64,000 nucleotides of DNA from Methylobacterium phyllostachyos (lineage in GTDB: Bacteria > Pseudomonadota > Alphaproteobacteria > Rhizobiales > Beijerinckiaceae). The stretch spans positions 62,001-126,000 of the forward strand of contig NZ_FNHS01000005.1 of NCBI RefSeq assembly GCF_900103445.1, in the 5' to 3' direction. This document shows positions 36,083-45,405 of the stretch, one piece after another; within the stretch, counting starts at the first letter, position 1; every line of letters begins with the position of its first letter. The position numbers and the translations under genes are program-made. Under the pieces are notes generated by a model. It searched no databases and was not told where the DNA came from. It was given only the letters and a program-made list of their open reading frames with translations.

Positions 36083-36868
36083 ATGGACGCCTCCGCTCCG
36101 ATCATCCGCGTGCGCGACCTCGTGGTCGGCTTCCGCGACCGCAACATCCTGAAGGGTCTGAGCCTCGACATCCGCGCCGGCGAAATCCTGGGCTTCGTCG
36201 GCCCCTCGGGGCAGGGCAAGTCGGTGCTGACCCGGACGATCCTCGGCCTCAACCCGAAGCGGGCCGGCACGATCGAGGTGTTCGGCCGGGATGTCGATGA
36301 ACTCACCTACGCGGAGCGGCGGCGCATGGAGCAGCGCTGGGGCGTGCTGTTCCAGCAGGGGGCGCTGTTCTCGGCGCTCACCGTCAAGCAGAACATCCAA
36401 GTGCCGATGCGCGAGCACCTGAACCTGTCCGAGCGCCTGCTCGACGAGTTCGCTCGCCTCAAGATCGAGATGGTCGGCCTGAAGCCCGACGCCGCCGACA
36501 AGCTGCCCTCGGAGCTGTCGGGCGGCATGATCAAGCGCGCGGCCTTGGCGCGCTCCCTGGCGCTCGATCCCGAGATCCTGTTCCTCGACGAGCCGACCTC
36601 GGGCCTCGACCCGATCGGCGCGGGGGAGTTCGACGATCTCGTCTCGACCCTCAAGGAGACGCTGGGGCTGACCGTCTTCATGGTCACCCACGACCTCGAC
36701 AGCCTCTACACCGCCTGCGACCGCATCGCGGCGCTCGGCGACGGCCAGATCATCGCGGCCGGCACGATCGAGGAGATGCTGGCGAGCGACCATCCCTGGC
36801 TGCGCTCCTACTTCCATGGCAAGCGCGCCCGCACCATCGCTATCGGCGGCGCCCCGGCGCATGCCTGA
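36083..36868 (+). CDS. mlaF: MlaF-type ABC transporter ATPase, 261 aa
   Basis: Walker A is GPSGQGKSVL, the signature is LSGGMIKRAALARSLAL and Walker B is ILFLDEPTSGLDP. The GxSGxGKS form and the MIKRAA signature are typical of lipid-transport (Mla/Mkl) ATPases. The gene begins 10 bases after the permease stop; ATG 36083 (MDASAPIIRVRDL) opens the domain. It powers phospholipid movement between inner and outer membranes. Confidence 0.93.
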   Translation: MDASAPIIRVRDLVVGFRDRNILKGLSLDIRAGEILGFVGPSGQGKSVLTRTILGLNPKRAGTIEVFGRDVDELTYAERRRMEQRWGVLFQQGALFSALTVKQNIQVPMREHLNLSERLLDEFARLKIEMVGLKPDAADKLPSELSGGMIKRAALARSLALDPEILFLDEPTSGLDPIGAGEFDDLVSTLKETLGLTVFMVTHDLDSLYTACDRIAALGDGQIIAAGTIEEMLASDHPWLRSYFHGKRARTIAIGGAPAHA

Positions 36869-36960
36869 CCCCCGCGATCCCGTTCCGCTCCGCGCCCCTC
36901 CGGGGACCGGGGCCAGACGCCCGGCAGGAACCCCGCCGGGCAGACACACAGGCTGAGCGC

Positions 36961-38043
36961 ATGGAAACCCGCGCGAACTACGCCCTGATCGGGGCCTTCA
37001 CCATCGCCGTGATCCTGGCGGGCTTCGGCACCGTCCTCTGGCTCTCCGGCGGCTCGTCCCGGCAGGTCAGCCAGACGGTGCGGATCGTGTTCTCCGGCTC
37101 GGTCGGCGGGCTGTCACGCGGATCGAGCGTGAACTTCAACGGCATCAAGGTCGGCGAGGTCACCGATATCCGCCTCGCCCCGCAGGATCCGCGCCGGGTG
37201 CTCGCCCAGATCAAGGTCGATCCCGCGACGCCCCTGCGGGCCGATACCCGCGCCCGGCTCGATTCGGCGATGCTGACCGGCGTCTCGGTGATCTCGCTCT
37301 CCGGCGGCAACGCCGACGCGCCCGTGCTGACCCCGATGGCCAACGGCGAGCCACCGACCATCTTCGCCGATTCCTCCGACATGCAGGACATGATGGCGCT
37401 GGCCCGCCAGGTGGCGCAGCGGGCCGACGACATGCTGGCTCGGCTGGATCGCCTGGTCTCCGCCAACGAGGGCGCGATCAACCGCTCGCTGACCAACGTC
37501 GAGACCTTCTCGAAGACGCTGGCCGATGCCGGGCCGAACATCTCGGCCCTGGTCAAGGCGGTGGATGGGGCGAAGCTCGGCCACGTGATCGACAACGCCG
37601 ACCGCTTCTCGGAGGCCCTGTCCAAGTCCAGCCCCGACATCGAGGGGGCCGTGCACGATGCCCGCTCGCTCGCCGCCAAGCTCAACACCTCGGCCGACAA
37701 GATCGACGCGGTGCTCAACGGGGCCCAGGGCTTCCTGGGCTCGGCCTCCGGGCAGGAGGGCTCCAGCACCTTCGCGGAGATTCGCGCGGCCGCGATCTCG
37801 GTGCGCGACGCCGGCAAGGCCTTCCGGGTCATGTCGGAGAATCTCGACAAGCGCACGGCCAGCATCTCGGCCAATTTCGGCCGCCTGAGCGGCACCGGCC
37901 GCCGGGAGGTGGAGGCCCTGTCGGGGGATGGCCAGCGGACGCTGAGCACCCTCAACCGCACGGTGCGCAGCCTGGAGCGCGATCCGAGTCAGGTGATCTT
38001 CGGCGGCAAGCCTTCGTTGCCGGAATACAACGGCGGCCGCTGA
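36961..38043 (+). CDS. mlaD: MlaD-family substrate-binding protein, 360 aa
   Basis: One N-terminal membrane anchor (YALIGAFTIAVILAGFGTVL) precedes the MCE domain (VRIVFSGSVGGLSRGSSVNF, NGIKVGEVTDIRL), at about residues 40-120. A long helical C-terminal region follows, typical of the longer alphaproteobacterial MlaD proteins whose helices form a lipid conduit. It is the periplasmic component of the operon. The 92-base gap before it shows no terminator. Confidence 0.92.
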   Translation: METRANYALIGAFTIAVILAGFGTVLWLSGGSSRQVSQTVRIVFSGSVGGLSRGSSVNFNGIKVGEVTDIRLAPQDPRRVLAQIKVDPATPLRADTRARLDSAMLTGVSVISLSGGNADAPVLTPMANGEPPTIFADSSDMQDMMALARQVAQRADDMLARLDRLVSANEGAINRSLTNVETFSKTLADAGPNISALVKAVDGAKLGHVIDNADRFSEALSKSSPDIEGAVHDARSLAAKLNTSADKIDAVLNGAQGFLGSASGQEGSSTFAEIRAAAISVRDAGKAFRVMSENLDKRTASISANFGRLSGTGRREVEALSGDGQRTLSTLNRTVRSLERDPSQVIFGGKPSLPEYNGGR

Positions 38044-38164
38044 AATCGCTCCGCGCCGGGTCCATGTGTCCCGGCGCACGGCACGCGTGCCCTCGCGGCT
38101 TAGTTTTAACGGCATAGCTTTTACAACTCCGCCGTCCGTCGGCGGGGTTCCTCAGGTCATGTCT

Positions 38165-38746
38165 ATGGTCCGCTCGTCTCACATCGCTGCCGCCGCGCTG
38201 CTCGCCGCCCTGCTGGGCGGCTGCGGTGGCGGCGCGGCGCCGCTCACCTTCGACCTGGCCGCCCTGCCCCCGGCCGGGCGTCCGGTGGCGGCCGGCCGGT
38301 CGATCGCGGTGTCTGAGCCGGTGGGTATCCAGCCCTTCGAGGCGGATCGGATCATCGTGCGTGAGAGCGGCGGGTCGCTCGCCTTCCTGGGTGGCGGCCA
38401 ATGGGCCGACCGGCTGCCGCGGCTGATCCAGTCCCGGATCATCCAGAGCCTGGAGAATTCCGGGCGGCTGCGCTCGGTGAGCCGGCCCGGGGACAAGATC
38501 GTGGCCGATTACCAGCTGATCAGCGAGATCCGCGCCTTCGACGTCCAGGCGGCGACGGGCGAGGCGGTGGTCGATCTGGCGTTGAAGCTCGTGGCCGACG
38601 GTACCGGGAAGGTGATCGCCGCGCGGATCTTCGTGGCCCGGGTGCCGGTGGCCAAGATCGACGCCGGCAACGGTGCCCGCGCCCTGGATCAGGCGCTCAC
38701 CACGGTGTTGGCCGACGTGGTGCGTTGGGTGAATACCGGGCGGTGA
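38165..38746 (+). CDS. ABC-type transport auxiliary lipoprotein (PqiC-like), 193 aa
   Basis: A lipoprotein signal (AALLAALLGGC, lipid Cys at residue 20) is followed by an ABC-transport auxiliary lipoprotein domain (TFDLAALPPAG, SEPVGIQPFEADRIIVRESG, QWADRLPRLIQSRIIQSLEN). Such proteins pair with MCE transport systems at the outer membrane. CAGG lies 8 bases before ATG 38165, so this start is preferred to ATG 38159. A GC-rich inverted repeat (CCGCC...GGCGG, about 38130-38146) lies in the gap after mlaD and may attenuate transcription. Confidence 0.88.
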   Translation: MVRSSHIAAAALLAALLGGCGGGAAPLTFDLAALPPAGRPVAAGRSIAVSEPVGIQPFEADRIIVRESGGSLAFLGGGQWADRLPRLIQSRIIQSLENSGRLRSVSRPGDKIVADYQLISEIRAFDVQAATGEAVVDLALKLVADGTGKVIAARIFVARVPVAKIDAGNGARALDQALTTVLADVVRWVNTGR

Positions 38747-38771
38747 TTTTTTCGGGTTTGCCCGGACACAC

Positions 38772-39263
38772 CTATTCCAGCACCTTCGCGAGCACGACGT
38801 TGAACGGCCGGAAGCCGCGCCCCTGGAAGAAGCGGAGGGCCTCCTCGTTCCGCGTCCACGCGTCGAGGACGAGCTGAGTCACGTTCCCAGCGCGGGCCTC
38901 GGCCTCGACCGCCTGGAGCAGCGCCGTCGCCACCCCGGAGCGGCGCGCGGACTCGCGGACCGCCAGATGCTGGACGTAGAGGCGCCTGCGGGCCTGCGTC
39001 AGCACGGTCGGGGGCCGCTCCTGCCGATCGAACCAGAGATAGCCGACCGGTTCGGCGGCAATCTCGGCGATCAGGAGGCCGGTGTCGGGCTTATCGATCA
39101 GAGCCGCGAAGAAAGCGCGCAACGCGGCCACGTCGACCTCGGCTCGAAAGACCTCGGGCTCCAGCTTGACGTGCAGGGCTTGGACGACACGGTTCAAGGA
39201 CACCAGGGCGTCCAGATCCGCCGCTGTGGCAGGGCGCACGGCGATGTTCGGTCCTCCAGCCAT
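38772..39263 (-). CDS. GNAT family N-acetyltransferase, 163 aa
   Basis: The acetyl-CoA binding motif A is LYVQHLAVRESARRSGVATA, and LDAWTRNEEALRFFQGRGF is the usual C-terminal strand-helix. The acceptor is unknown. It begins just 6 bases after the stop of the 100-aa gene upstream on the same strand, so it is probably the last gene of a small operon. Confidence 0.9.
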   Translation of the reverse strand: MAGGPNIAVRPATAADLDALVSLNRVVQALHVKLEPEVFRAEVDVAALRAFFAALIDKPDTGLLIAEIAAEPVGYLWFDRQERPPTVLTQARRRLYVQHLAVRESARRSGVATALLQAVEAEARAGNVTQLVLDAWTRNEEALRFFQGRGFRPFNVVLAKVLE

Positions 39264-39269
39264 GCCGCC

Positions 39270-39572
39270 TCAATTGCGCGACGCGGGTTCGAACGCGGGT
39301 AGAGCCTCGTCCGCTCGATAGACGCCGACTACGACGACCTGCTCCGGATGGTCGCCGGTGACCCCCAGGACGACTCTCATGTCGCCGGCCCAGACAATGA
39401 AGGTCTCCTCGCCACGCAGGATCCCCAGCCGGACCACGTCGTCCGAATGCGTCAGGGTTTCGCGGTCCTGCACGACATGCTCAACCTGTTGCATAAGGCG
39501 GTTCACAGCGACGGCCTTGAGGCCCTGCGCGCGCATGCGGTCGACGGCGTGCTGGATGAAGACTGCATTCAT
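39270..39572 (-). CDS. Hypothetical protein, 100 aa (possible DUF4258-like)
   Basis: The pattern FIQHAVDRMRAQGLKAVAVN followed by VVRLGILRGEETFIVWAGDM and VVVVGVY loosely resembles DUF4258/RelE-like small proteins, but the match is weak. Its ATG overlaps the stop of the preceding two-membrane-segment gene by 4 bases (ATGA), so the pair was translated together. Whether it is a toxin cannot be told from the sequence. Confidence 0.55.
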   Translation of the reverse strand: MNAVFIQHAVDRMRAQGLKAVAVNRLMQQVEHVVQDRETLTHSDDVVRLGILRGEETFIVWAGDMRVVLGVTGDHPEQVVVVGVYRADEALPAFEPASRN

Positions 39573-40000
39573 GTCTGGTGATCCCCCGGATCGGATCCGA
39601 AGATACGCTTGATGTCGTCGAGGGTCCGCAGCTTGCCGTCTCGGATATCGCGTTTCGCGGCCTCGATCATGGGACCCACCCGTTTCTGCAAGGCGATGCC
39701 CAGGACACCGGTCTCACTCAAGGCGCGGCGCCTCCGATTTTCATGGCGGGCAGCGCCCCATCCGTAGAGGCCCATGCCCAAGAGGACGAGCAAGAGCAGC
39801 CAGAAGGAGCGGCTGTATGGCGTTGCGCTCCAGTCGAGGATCTATACTCCGTCGCGCGTCGTCGTTATCCCGAAGATGTAGGCGCCCGAGAGCAGGTTGC
39901 CAACGAGACCAAGCAGGCCAAGGCCAAGCGCTTTCAACAGGGGATGATCAAAGAGCAGCTGCCTGATGTGCTCTACCGAGCCGCCTCTGATTCTGGTCAG
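39569..40000 (-). pseudogene. Two-membrane-segment protein broken by an in-frame TAG
   Basis: The frame from about 40000 encodes HIRQLLFDHPLLKALGLG and a membrane segment ending LLSGAYIFGITTTRDGV, then TAG (39845-39843). The same frame continues with DWSATPYSRSFWLLLLVLLG and a basic cytoplasmic tail ending GSDPGDHQT. The two halves together make a plausible two-segment protein, so the TAG looks like a nonsense mutation. No ATG, GTG or TTG opens the upstream half, so its 5' end may also be damaged. The 3' half could still be made from TTG 39793. Confidence 0.5.
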
Positions 40001-40061
40001 TCCCGTTCAGCGTCGAGATTGTTTCAGACGGCGCCTCTGCGCAAGGCCGCCGCTTGGCCTC

Positions 40062-40688
40062 TTACTCCATCACGGCGGCCTTCAGGATCACCACCATGGT
40101 GGCCCGGGCCGGCCCGTCGGTGCAGCGCACGAGGTGGGGCCGGTCGCAGCGGTAGCGCAGGGTCTCGCCGGCCCGCGCCCGCTGCACGACCCCGCCGATC
40201 TCCACCTCGAACGCCCCCTCGGCGACCGACAGCGATTCCACCGAGCCGCGCTGGTGCGGATCCGAATCGAGGACGCCGCCGGGATCGGCCGTGACCTCGT
40301 ACCATTGCAGCCATTCGATCGTCTTCAGCCAGCCGATGATGGCGAGCCGCACCTTGCCGTCCTCGGAGACCAGGATCGGCGTATCCGCCCGAGAGGTTTT
40401 CTCGATGAACGGCTCCTCGTCGCCCGTCGCCAGGACCCGTTCGATAGACACATCGAGGGCCTGGGACAGCCGCCAGATCGTGGCCAGCGTCGGGTTGGTC
40501 TCGTTGCGCTCGATCTGGCTGATGATCGACTTGGCCACGCCCGACTGCTCGGCGAGTTCCGAGAGCGAGAGATTGTAGGCCTTGCGCAGCCGCTGGATGG
40601 TCTTGCCGAGCTGCCCGGAGAGCGCCTGCGCTCCGGTCAGCAGGTCGCGCCCGCGCGTCCGGTCGGGCCGTTCCGCCTGATCCTGCAT
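40062..40688 (-). CDS. XRE-cupin transcriptional regulator, 208 aa
   Basis: An N-terminal XRE HTH (LGKTIQRLRKAYNLSLSELA, EQSGVAKSIISQIERNETNP) is joined to a C-terminal cupin_2 domain (about residues 110-200, HQRGSVESLSVAEGAFEV, then RCDRPHLVRC). Such regulators sense small metabolites, often controlling amino-acid or polyamine genes. ATG 40688 is used; GTG 40694 is possible, with GGCGGG just upstream. Its neighbours give no clear target. Confidence 0.88.
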   Translation of the reverse strand: MQDQAERPDRTRGRDLLTGAQALSGQLGKTIQRLRKAYNLSLSELAEQSGVAKSIISQIERNETNPTLATIWRLSQALDVSIERVLATGDEEPFIEKTSRADTPILVSEDGKVRLAIIGWLKTIEWLQWYEVTADPGGVLDSDPHQRGSVESLSVAEGAFEVEIGGVVQRARAGETLRYRCDRPHLVRCTDGPARATMVVILKAAVME

Positions 40689-40795
40689 CGTCACCGGCCC
40701 GCCTGTACCGTTCCATTATCCGAACGATCGTGCGCTTCTTCAAACGCAATCGCCGCTCCGGCGCAAGGCGGCAGAGCGGCGTCCGGTCCGCAGAT

Positions 40796-41611
40796 CTACG
40801 GCCAGATGGCGTGGAAGTGGTGGACGGGCCCGTGTCCGGCGCCGATCGCCAGTCCATCCGCCGCGTTGAGCGCCGCCGTGAGGTAGGTCTTGGCTTCCGC
40901 CACCGCCTCCGGGAGGCCCTGGCCCCGGGCGAGCCCGGCCGCCACCGCGGCCGAGAGCGTGCAGCCGGTGCCGTGGGTGTTGGCCGTTGCGATCCGTGGG
41001 GCCACGAGCGTCCGTAGAGTCCCGTCCGCCGTGACGAGGTAGTCGATGCTCTCGCGCCCCGTCCCGTGGCCGCCCTTGATCAGCACCGCCCGGGCGCCGA
41101 GCGTCACGAGACGCCGGGCTTGAGCCGCAGCGGTCGCCGGATCCTCGGCCACGGATTCGCCGAGCAGCACCGCCGCCTCCGGCAGGTTGGGGGTGATCAG
41201 ATCGGCCCGGGCCAGCAGCCGGTCCCGGAGTACCGTCACGGCGTCGTCGGCGATCAGCCGGTCGCCGCTGGTGGCGACCATCACGGGGTCGAGGACGACG
41301 GGGATCGTTCCGGCGTGGCGTGCCAGACCGTCGGCCACCGCCACGATCACCTCGGCCCGCGCCAGCATGCCAATCTTCACGGCGCCCACCGCGAGGTCGG
41401 CGAAGACGCTGTCCATCTGCCGGGCGACGAACGCCGCCGGCACGTCGTGGATGCCCTGGACGCCCCGCGTGTTCTGCGCGGTGAGTGCCGTGATCACGCT
41501 GGCGCCGTAGACCCCGAGCGCCGAGAAGGTCTTGAGATCGGCCTGGATGCCGGCGCCGCCGCCGGAATCCGAGCCCGCGATCGTGACGGCGATGGGAGTG
41601 GGGCCGCTCAT
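40796..41611 (-). CDS. thiD: Hydroxymethylpyrimidine/phosphomethylpyrimidine kinase (271 aa)
   Basis: The ribokinase-fold signature [20 protein letters not shown] and the anion-hole motif [19 protein letters not shown] identify ThiD. It phosphorylates HMP and HMP-P in thiamine pyrimidine synthesis. Its ATG overlaps the thiE stop by 4 bases, so the two are co-translated. Confidence 0.95.
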   Translation of the reverse strand: MSGPTPIAVTIAGSDSGGGAGIQADLKTFSALGVYGASVITALTAQNTRGVQGIHDVPAAFVARQMDSVFADLAVGAVKIGMLARAEVIVAVADGLARHAGTIPVVLDPVMVATSGDRLIADDAVTVLRDRLLARADLITPNLPEAAVLLGESVAEDPATAAAQARRLVTLGARAVLIKGGHGTGRESIDYLVTADGTLRTLVAPRIATANTHGTGCTLSAAVAAGLARGQGLPEAVAEAKTYLTAALNAADGLAIGAGHGPVHHFHAIWP

Positions 41612-42315
41612 CGCGCGCCCCGCTCCGCCAGGGCGGCGTCGATCCGCGCGCGCAGGTCGCGGGCGCGCTGGCGCACCGGCTCGGCGCCGAACAAGGCGGT
41701 GATGACCGCGACGCCGTCCGCCCCCGCGGCGACCACCGCGGCCGCGTTGTCGAGGCCGATCCCCGCGATCGCACCCAGCGGCAGGCCGGCCCCGCGAGCG
41801 AGGCGGGCGCGGAAGGCGATGCTGGCAAAGCCGTCGAGCCCCACCGGCGGGTCGGGGTTGTCCTTGCTGGTGGTGGCGAAAACGCCGCCGATGCAAGCAT
41901 AGTCCACGGGCAACCGATACAGCTCGTCGGCCTGGTTCGCAGTCTTTACCGTAAGGCCGATGATCGCGCCCGGGCCCAGGAGGCGGCGGGCCTCGGTGGG
42001 GTGGAGGTCGCTCTGACCGAGATGCACGCCCTCCGCCCCCGCAGCGAGGGCGAGGTCGACCCGGTCGTTGACGAGCACGGGCACCCGCCCACCCACCGCC
42101 TCCCGGATCGCCCGGATCCGCGCCAGGGCGGCGCGGGCGTCCGGAATGTCCTTCTCGCGGTACTGCAGCAGGGTGCAGCCCCCCGCGACCGCCTCGGCGC
42201 CGAGCCGCGCCAGCCGGTCACCGTCGCCGCCGCACACGCCGACATCGAGGAGGCCGTAGAGCCGCAGATCGACCGTCCTGTCCCCGGTCGATGCGGCGTT
42301 CGCGCTCACTGGCAT
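41608..42315 (-). CDS. thiE: Thiamine phosphate synthase (235 aa)
   Basis: The TIM-barrel landmarks are [12 protein letters not shown] (pyrophosphate loop), [25 protein letters not shown], and [20 protein letters not shown]. It joins HMP-PP and thiazole phosphate to give thiamine phosphate in the cytoplasm. The first 14 residues are low-complexity. No TPP riboswitch is apparent upstream, so control may differ from that of the thiC operon, which is not in this window. Confidence 0.94.
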   Translation of the reverse strand: MPVSANAASTGDRTVDLRLYGLLDVGVCGGDGDRLARLGAEAVAGGCTLLQYREKDIPDARAALARIRAIREAVGGRVPVLVNDRVDLALAAGAEGVHLGQSDLHPTEARRLLGPGAIIGLTVKTANQADELYRLPVDYACIGGVFATTSKDNPDPPVGLDGFASIAFRARLARGAGLPLGAIAGIGLDNAAAVVAAGADGVAVITALFGAEPVRQRARDLRARIDAALAERGAR

Positions 42316-42557
42316 CGCTGTCGCTCGGCCCCCGCCCCGGGCGGCCCCGCGCCAGCCCCTTCGGATGCTCCTGTTTGGTCAGGCCCCCCCGCCTTGGCAA
42401 GCGTTCCGTGGTCCTGCGCGGCGGCGATGCGGCTCTCGGCCATCATGATGCGGCGTTGACGCGCGGCGATCCTGCCCCCCTATAGGCGGGACCCGCTGGC
42501 GGCGCGAAGCCGGGCCGGCTCTCAAGCGCGTCCGACGGGAGAGGTGGTCGAGGGACG

Positions 42558-43553
42558 ATGGACGGTGCCGCGACGCAGACGGATGCGCGCGGGGCACAGG
42601 CCCCGCCGGAGCGCTCCTCCGTAGGCCTGGTCGCGGTGATCGTCGCCGCGACCAGGGGGGAGCCGCGTGCCTTGACGATCCGCGTGCCCGATCAGGCACC
42701 CGGCCGCGGGGATGGCCTGCCCGCGGGGCCGCTCGTCCCCGAGCACGCCACCCTGGAGCGGGGCCTGCGGGCCTGGGTGGAGCGGCAGACGCATCAGCGC
42801 CTCGGCTACGTGGAGCAGCTCTACACCTTCGGCGACCGGGACCGCTCCGGAGCCCCGGACATGGCGGGCGTTCATTCCCTCTCGGTCGCCTATCTGGCGC
42901 TGGTCCGCGAGGAGCGGCCGGCCGGCCTCGCCGAGGCTGCATGGCAGAACTGGTACCGCTACCTGCCCTACGAGGATTTCCGGCAGGGGCGCCCGCGCCA
43001 GCTCGACGCGATCGAGGCGCGGCTCGCCGCCTGGGCGGCCGAGCCCGGGGATTGCGCCACCCGGACCCGGCGCTTCGACCGGCTCGGCCTGACCTTCGGC
43101 ATGAACGGCGGCACCTGGAACGAGGAGCGCGTGCTGGAGCGCTACGAATTGCTGTTCGAGGCCGGGCTGATCCCGGAGGCCGGGGGCAATGCCGGTCCGG
43201 CCCTGCCGAACGACCCGACCGGGGTGCCGATGGCGTTTGACCACCGGCGAGTGCTCGCCACTGCGATCGGGCGCCTGCGCGGCAAGATCAAGTACCGCCC
43301 GGTGGTGTTCGAGCTGATGCCGCCGGAATTCACCCTGCTCCAGCTCCAGCGCACCGTGGAAGCGCTCTCGGGCACGCAGCTGCACAAGCAGAATTTTCGC
43401 CGGCTCGTGGCGCAGCAGGGGCTGGTGGAGGAGACCGAGAGCGTCACCAGCGGCGCCGCCGGCCGGCCGGCGCGGCTGGTGCGGTTCCGGCGCGAGGTTC
43501 TGCTGGAGCGCCCGGCTCCGGGGTTGCGGCTGCCGTCGCGGCGGGTGGGGTGA
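42558..43553 (+). CDS. nadQ: NadQ-type (NrtR-like) NAD biosynthesis regulator, 331 aa
   Basis: A degenerate Nudix-like N-terminal domain (VGLVAVIVAATRGEPRALTI, PEHATLERGLRAWVERQTHQ) is joined to a winged-helix domain (KYRPVVFELMPPEFTLLQLQ, HKQNFRRLVAQQGLVEE, GRPARLVRF). This matches COG4111, the alphaproteobacterial regulator of NAD synthesis genes. In many relatives it sits beside nadABC; here it does not. It diverges from thiE across a 240-base gap that may hold its own operator. Confidence 0.8.
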   Translation: MDGAATQTDARGAQAPPERSSVGLVAVIVAATRGEPRALTIRVPDQAPGRGDGLPAGPLVPEHATLERGLRAWVERQTHQRLGYVEQLYTFGDRDRSGAPDMAGVHSLSVAYLALVREERPAGLAEAAWQNWYRYLPYEDFRQGRPRQLDAIEARLAAWAAEPGDCATRTRRFDRLGLTFGMNGGTWNEERVLERYELLFEAGLIPEAGGNAGPALPNDPTGVPMAFDHRRVLATAIGRLRGKIKYRPVVFELMPPEFTLLQLQRTVEALSGTQLHKQNFRRLVAQQGLVEETESVTSGAAGRPARLVRFRREVLLERPAPGLRLPSRRVG

Positions 43554-43595
43554 TGGGGGTTGGGCGCTCGGCGGCGCCCGGTCGAGGCTTGTCCG

Positions 43596-43748
43596 TCAGG
43601 CGACGGCTCTCGCCACCAGGTCGGGATGCTGCCCGATCACCCGCCCATAGGCGACGGCGAAACGCGGCGCCGTGGTCCGCGCCTGCTCCCAGTCGCGCAG
43701 CGTGCCGATCGGAACCTGGAAGCGGCTGGCGAACTCGGCCTGCTACAG
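43596..43748 (-). pseudogene. C-terminal half of an HTH (antitoxin-like) gene at the left inversion breakpoint
   Basis: After an in-frame TAG at the junction (CTGTAG, 43748-43743) the frame reads QAEFASRFQVPIGTLRDWEQ and then ends VIGQHPDLVARAVA at a normal stop. This is the second half of a HigA-like HTH domain. Its missing first half (ending RVRLIRRTRAGLGL) is on the other strand at 54564-54695 and ends at the same CTGTAG. Confidence 0.82.
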
Positions 43749-44340
43749 CGCGCGGGCGATGATCGGCAGCGATGACGGTCGGTGGGTCCGGACCGCGCCG
43801 ACATGCGTCATTGGCCGGTCGAGCTCGTCGAGCGTCGGCAGCCGCTCGCGCCGCCTCGCCTGGCCGACCAAGCCCCTGCGCCGGACGACGAAGACGGCAT
43901 CCTTCAAGCGCCTCCGGATCGAGCGGCCAACCCCAGCCGCGCCGGGCGCTCGTCATGACGGCGGACCGGTGCGAGCGGTGGTTGCCCAGCGCTGATGGAT
44001 CGTGGCCCTCGCCGAGCCCGGTGATGAAGGCGGTGCTCTCGGCGCGGGTGACCGCGGAACAGGGCAAGGCGGCCAGCGCGTAGCCCTTGATGGCCTGGAG
44101 CACCTCGGCCTTGGTCCGGCCGATGCTCCTGCGCGATTTGGCGATATAGCGGTCGATCGCCGCCCCGAGCGCCGGATCCTCGGTCTTTGGCTGATCGAGG
44201 ACGCCGGGCGTGTCGAGTTCTTTCGCCCGCATCTTGATCCAGGCCGCGGCCGCCGGTCGAGGGTCCGGATTTCGCGATGGCGCTTGCCGTCCCTTTTGAC
44301 GACGATCTGGGCGTGATACCCCGTGGTCCCGTTCCTCTGC
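43743..44340 (-). pseudogene. N-terminal half of a tyrosine integrase, frameshifted
   Basis: Three frames together encode an integrase N-terminal region. It reads NGTTGYHAQIVVKRDGKRHR, then WIKMRAKELDTPGVLDQP, AAIDRYIAKSRRSIGRTKAE and LPCSAVTRAESTAFITGLGE. A further shift leads to DAVFVVRRRGLVGQARRRER and LPTLDELDRPM. It stops at the breakpoint after SLPIIARAL, where the catalytic domain (STRRQEEITR in relatives) should start. That missing part is at 54690-54985 on the plus strand. The 5' end abuts dusA, a known target of one integrase family. Confidence 0.82.
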
Positions 44341-44375
44341 GTGCGCGACGAGGGACAGCACGAGAGCGACTGCAA

Positions 44376-45395
44376 GTGACTGGCGGACCGGAAGAACCTG
44401 GAAATCTCAACGGATGGCGCTTTAGCGTTGCACCGATGATGGACTGGACGGACCGCCATTGCCGGGCGTTCCACCGGTCGCTCTCCGCCCGCGCGCGGCT
44501 CTACACCGAGATGGTGACGACCGGCGCCGTGCTGCACGGGCCGCGCGAACGTCTGCTCGGCTTCTCGGCTGTGGAGCACCCGGTCGCCGTCCAGCTCGGC
44601 GGATCGGATCCGGCGGAGTTGGCGCAGGCCGCGCGGATCGCCGCGGATTTCGGCTACGACGAGGTCAACCTCAATGTGGGCTGCCCGTCAGACCGGGTGC
44701 AAGAGGGCCGCTTCGGCGCCTGCCTCATGCGCGAGCCGGCCCTGGTAGCCGACTGCGTCGCCGCCATGAAAGCCGCGGTCGCCGTGCCGGTGACGGTGAA
44801 GTGCCGTATCGGCGTCGATGATCAGGATCCCGAAGCGGCCCTCGACGCCCTGGCCGACGCGGTGGTGGCCGCGGGCGTCGACGGGCTGATCGTCCATGCC
44901 CGCAAGGCTTGGCTCCAGGGCCTCTCGCCCAAGGAGAACCGCGACGTACCGCCCCTCGATTACGGCCGGGCCGCGCGGCTGAAGCGGCGGCTGCCCGGCC
45001 TGCCGATCGCGGTCAATGGCGGGATGCGCGATCTCGACGCCGCGCGGGTGCGCCTTGCCGAAGTCGACGGCGTCATGGTCGGCCGCGCCGCCTATACCGA
45101 GCCGGCGCTGCTGCTGGGTGTCGATCCCGCGCTGTTCGGTGTCCCTGCGCCAGCTCCCGACGCCTTCGCGGCGGTGGAGACGTTCGAGCCCTACATCGCG
45201 GATGTCCTGACCCGGGGCGAGCGCCTGCACGCGGTGACCCGGCACATGCTCGGGCTGTTCAATGGCCGCCCCGGCGCCCGGGCCTACCGGCGCCATCTCT
45301 CGACGCACGGGATGCGGCCCGATGCCGGCCTCGCGACCCTGCGGGAAGCCGTGGCGCTGGTTTCCCGGGCTTTGCCCGAGGCGCAGGCTGCCTGA
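44376..45395 (+). CDS. dusA: tRNA-dihydrouridine synthase A (339 aa)
   Basis: FMN-barrel landmarks of DusA are intact: FSVAPMMDWTDRHCRAFHRS, LYTEMVTTGAVLHG, VNLNVGCPSDRVQEGRFGAC with the catalytic Cys, VKCRIGVDDQD, and VHARKAWLQGLSPKENRD. It reduces U20/U20a in tRNA. GTG 44376 gives a family-typical length; an upstream ATG at 44277 would run through the integrase remnant. The 5' part of dusA is a documented integration site, and an integrase remnant lies immediately upstream in divergent orientation. Confidence 0.93.
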   Translation: MTGGPEEPGNLNGWRFSVAPMMDWTDRHCRAFHRSLSARARLYTEMVTTGAVLHGPRERLLGFSAVEHPVAVQLGGSDPAELAQAARIAADFGYDEVNLNVGCPSDRVQEGRFGACLMREPALVADCVAAMKAAVAVPVTVKCRIGVDDQDPEAALDALADAVVAAGVDGLIVHARKAWLQGLSPKENRDVPPLDYGRAARLKRRLPGLPIAVNGGMRDLDAARVRLAEVDGVMVGRAAYTEPALLLGVDPALFGVPAPAPDAFAAVETFEPYIADVLTRGERLHAVTRHMLGLFNGRPGARAYRRHLSTHGMRPDAGLATLREAVALVSRALPEAQAA

Positions 45396-45405
45396 GCGGC
45401 CTCCG

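Noticed and set aside
39281..39310. GGGTTCGAACGC, resembling a tRNA T-arm
   Set aside because: No acceptor stem, anticodon arm or D-arm surrounds it, and it lies at the end of a coding frame.
42316..42557. Possible TPP riboswitch upstream of thiE
   Set aside because: The conserved CUGAGA and the thi-box segments could not be found in the leader in the right order; only a loose GGGGCTGG match is present.
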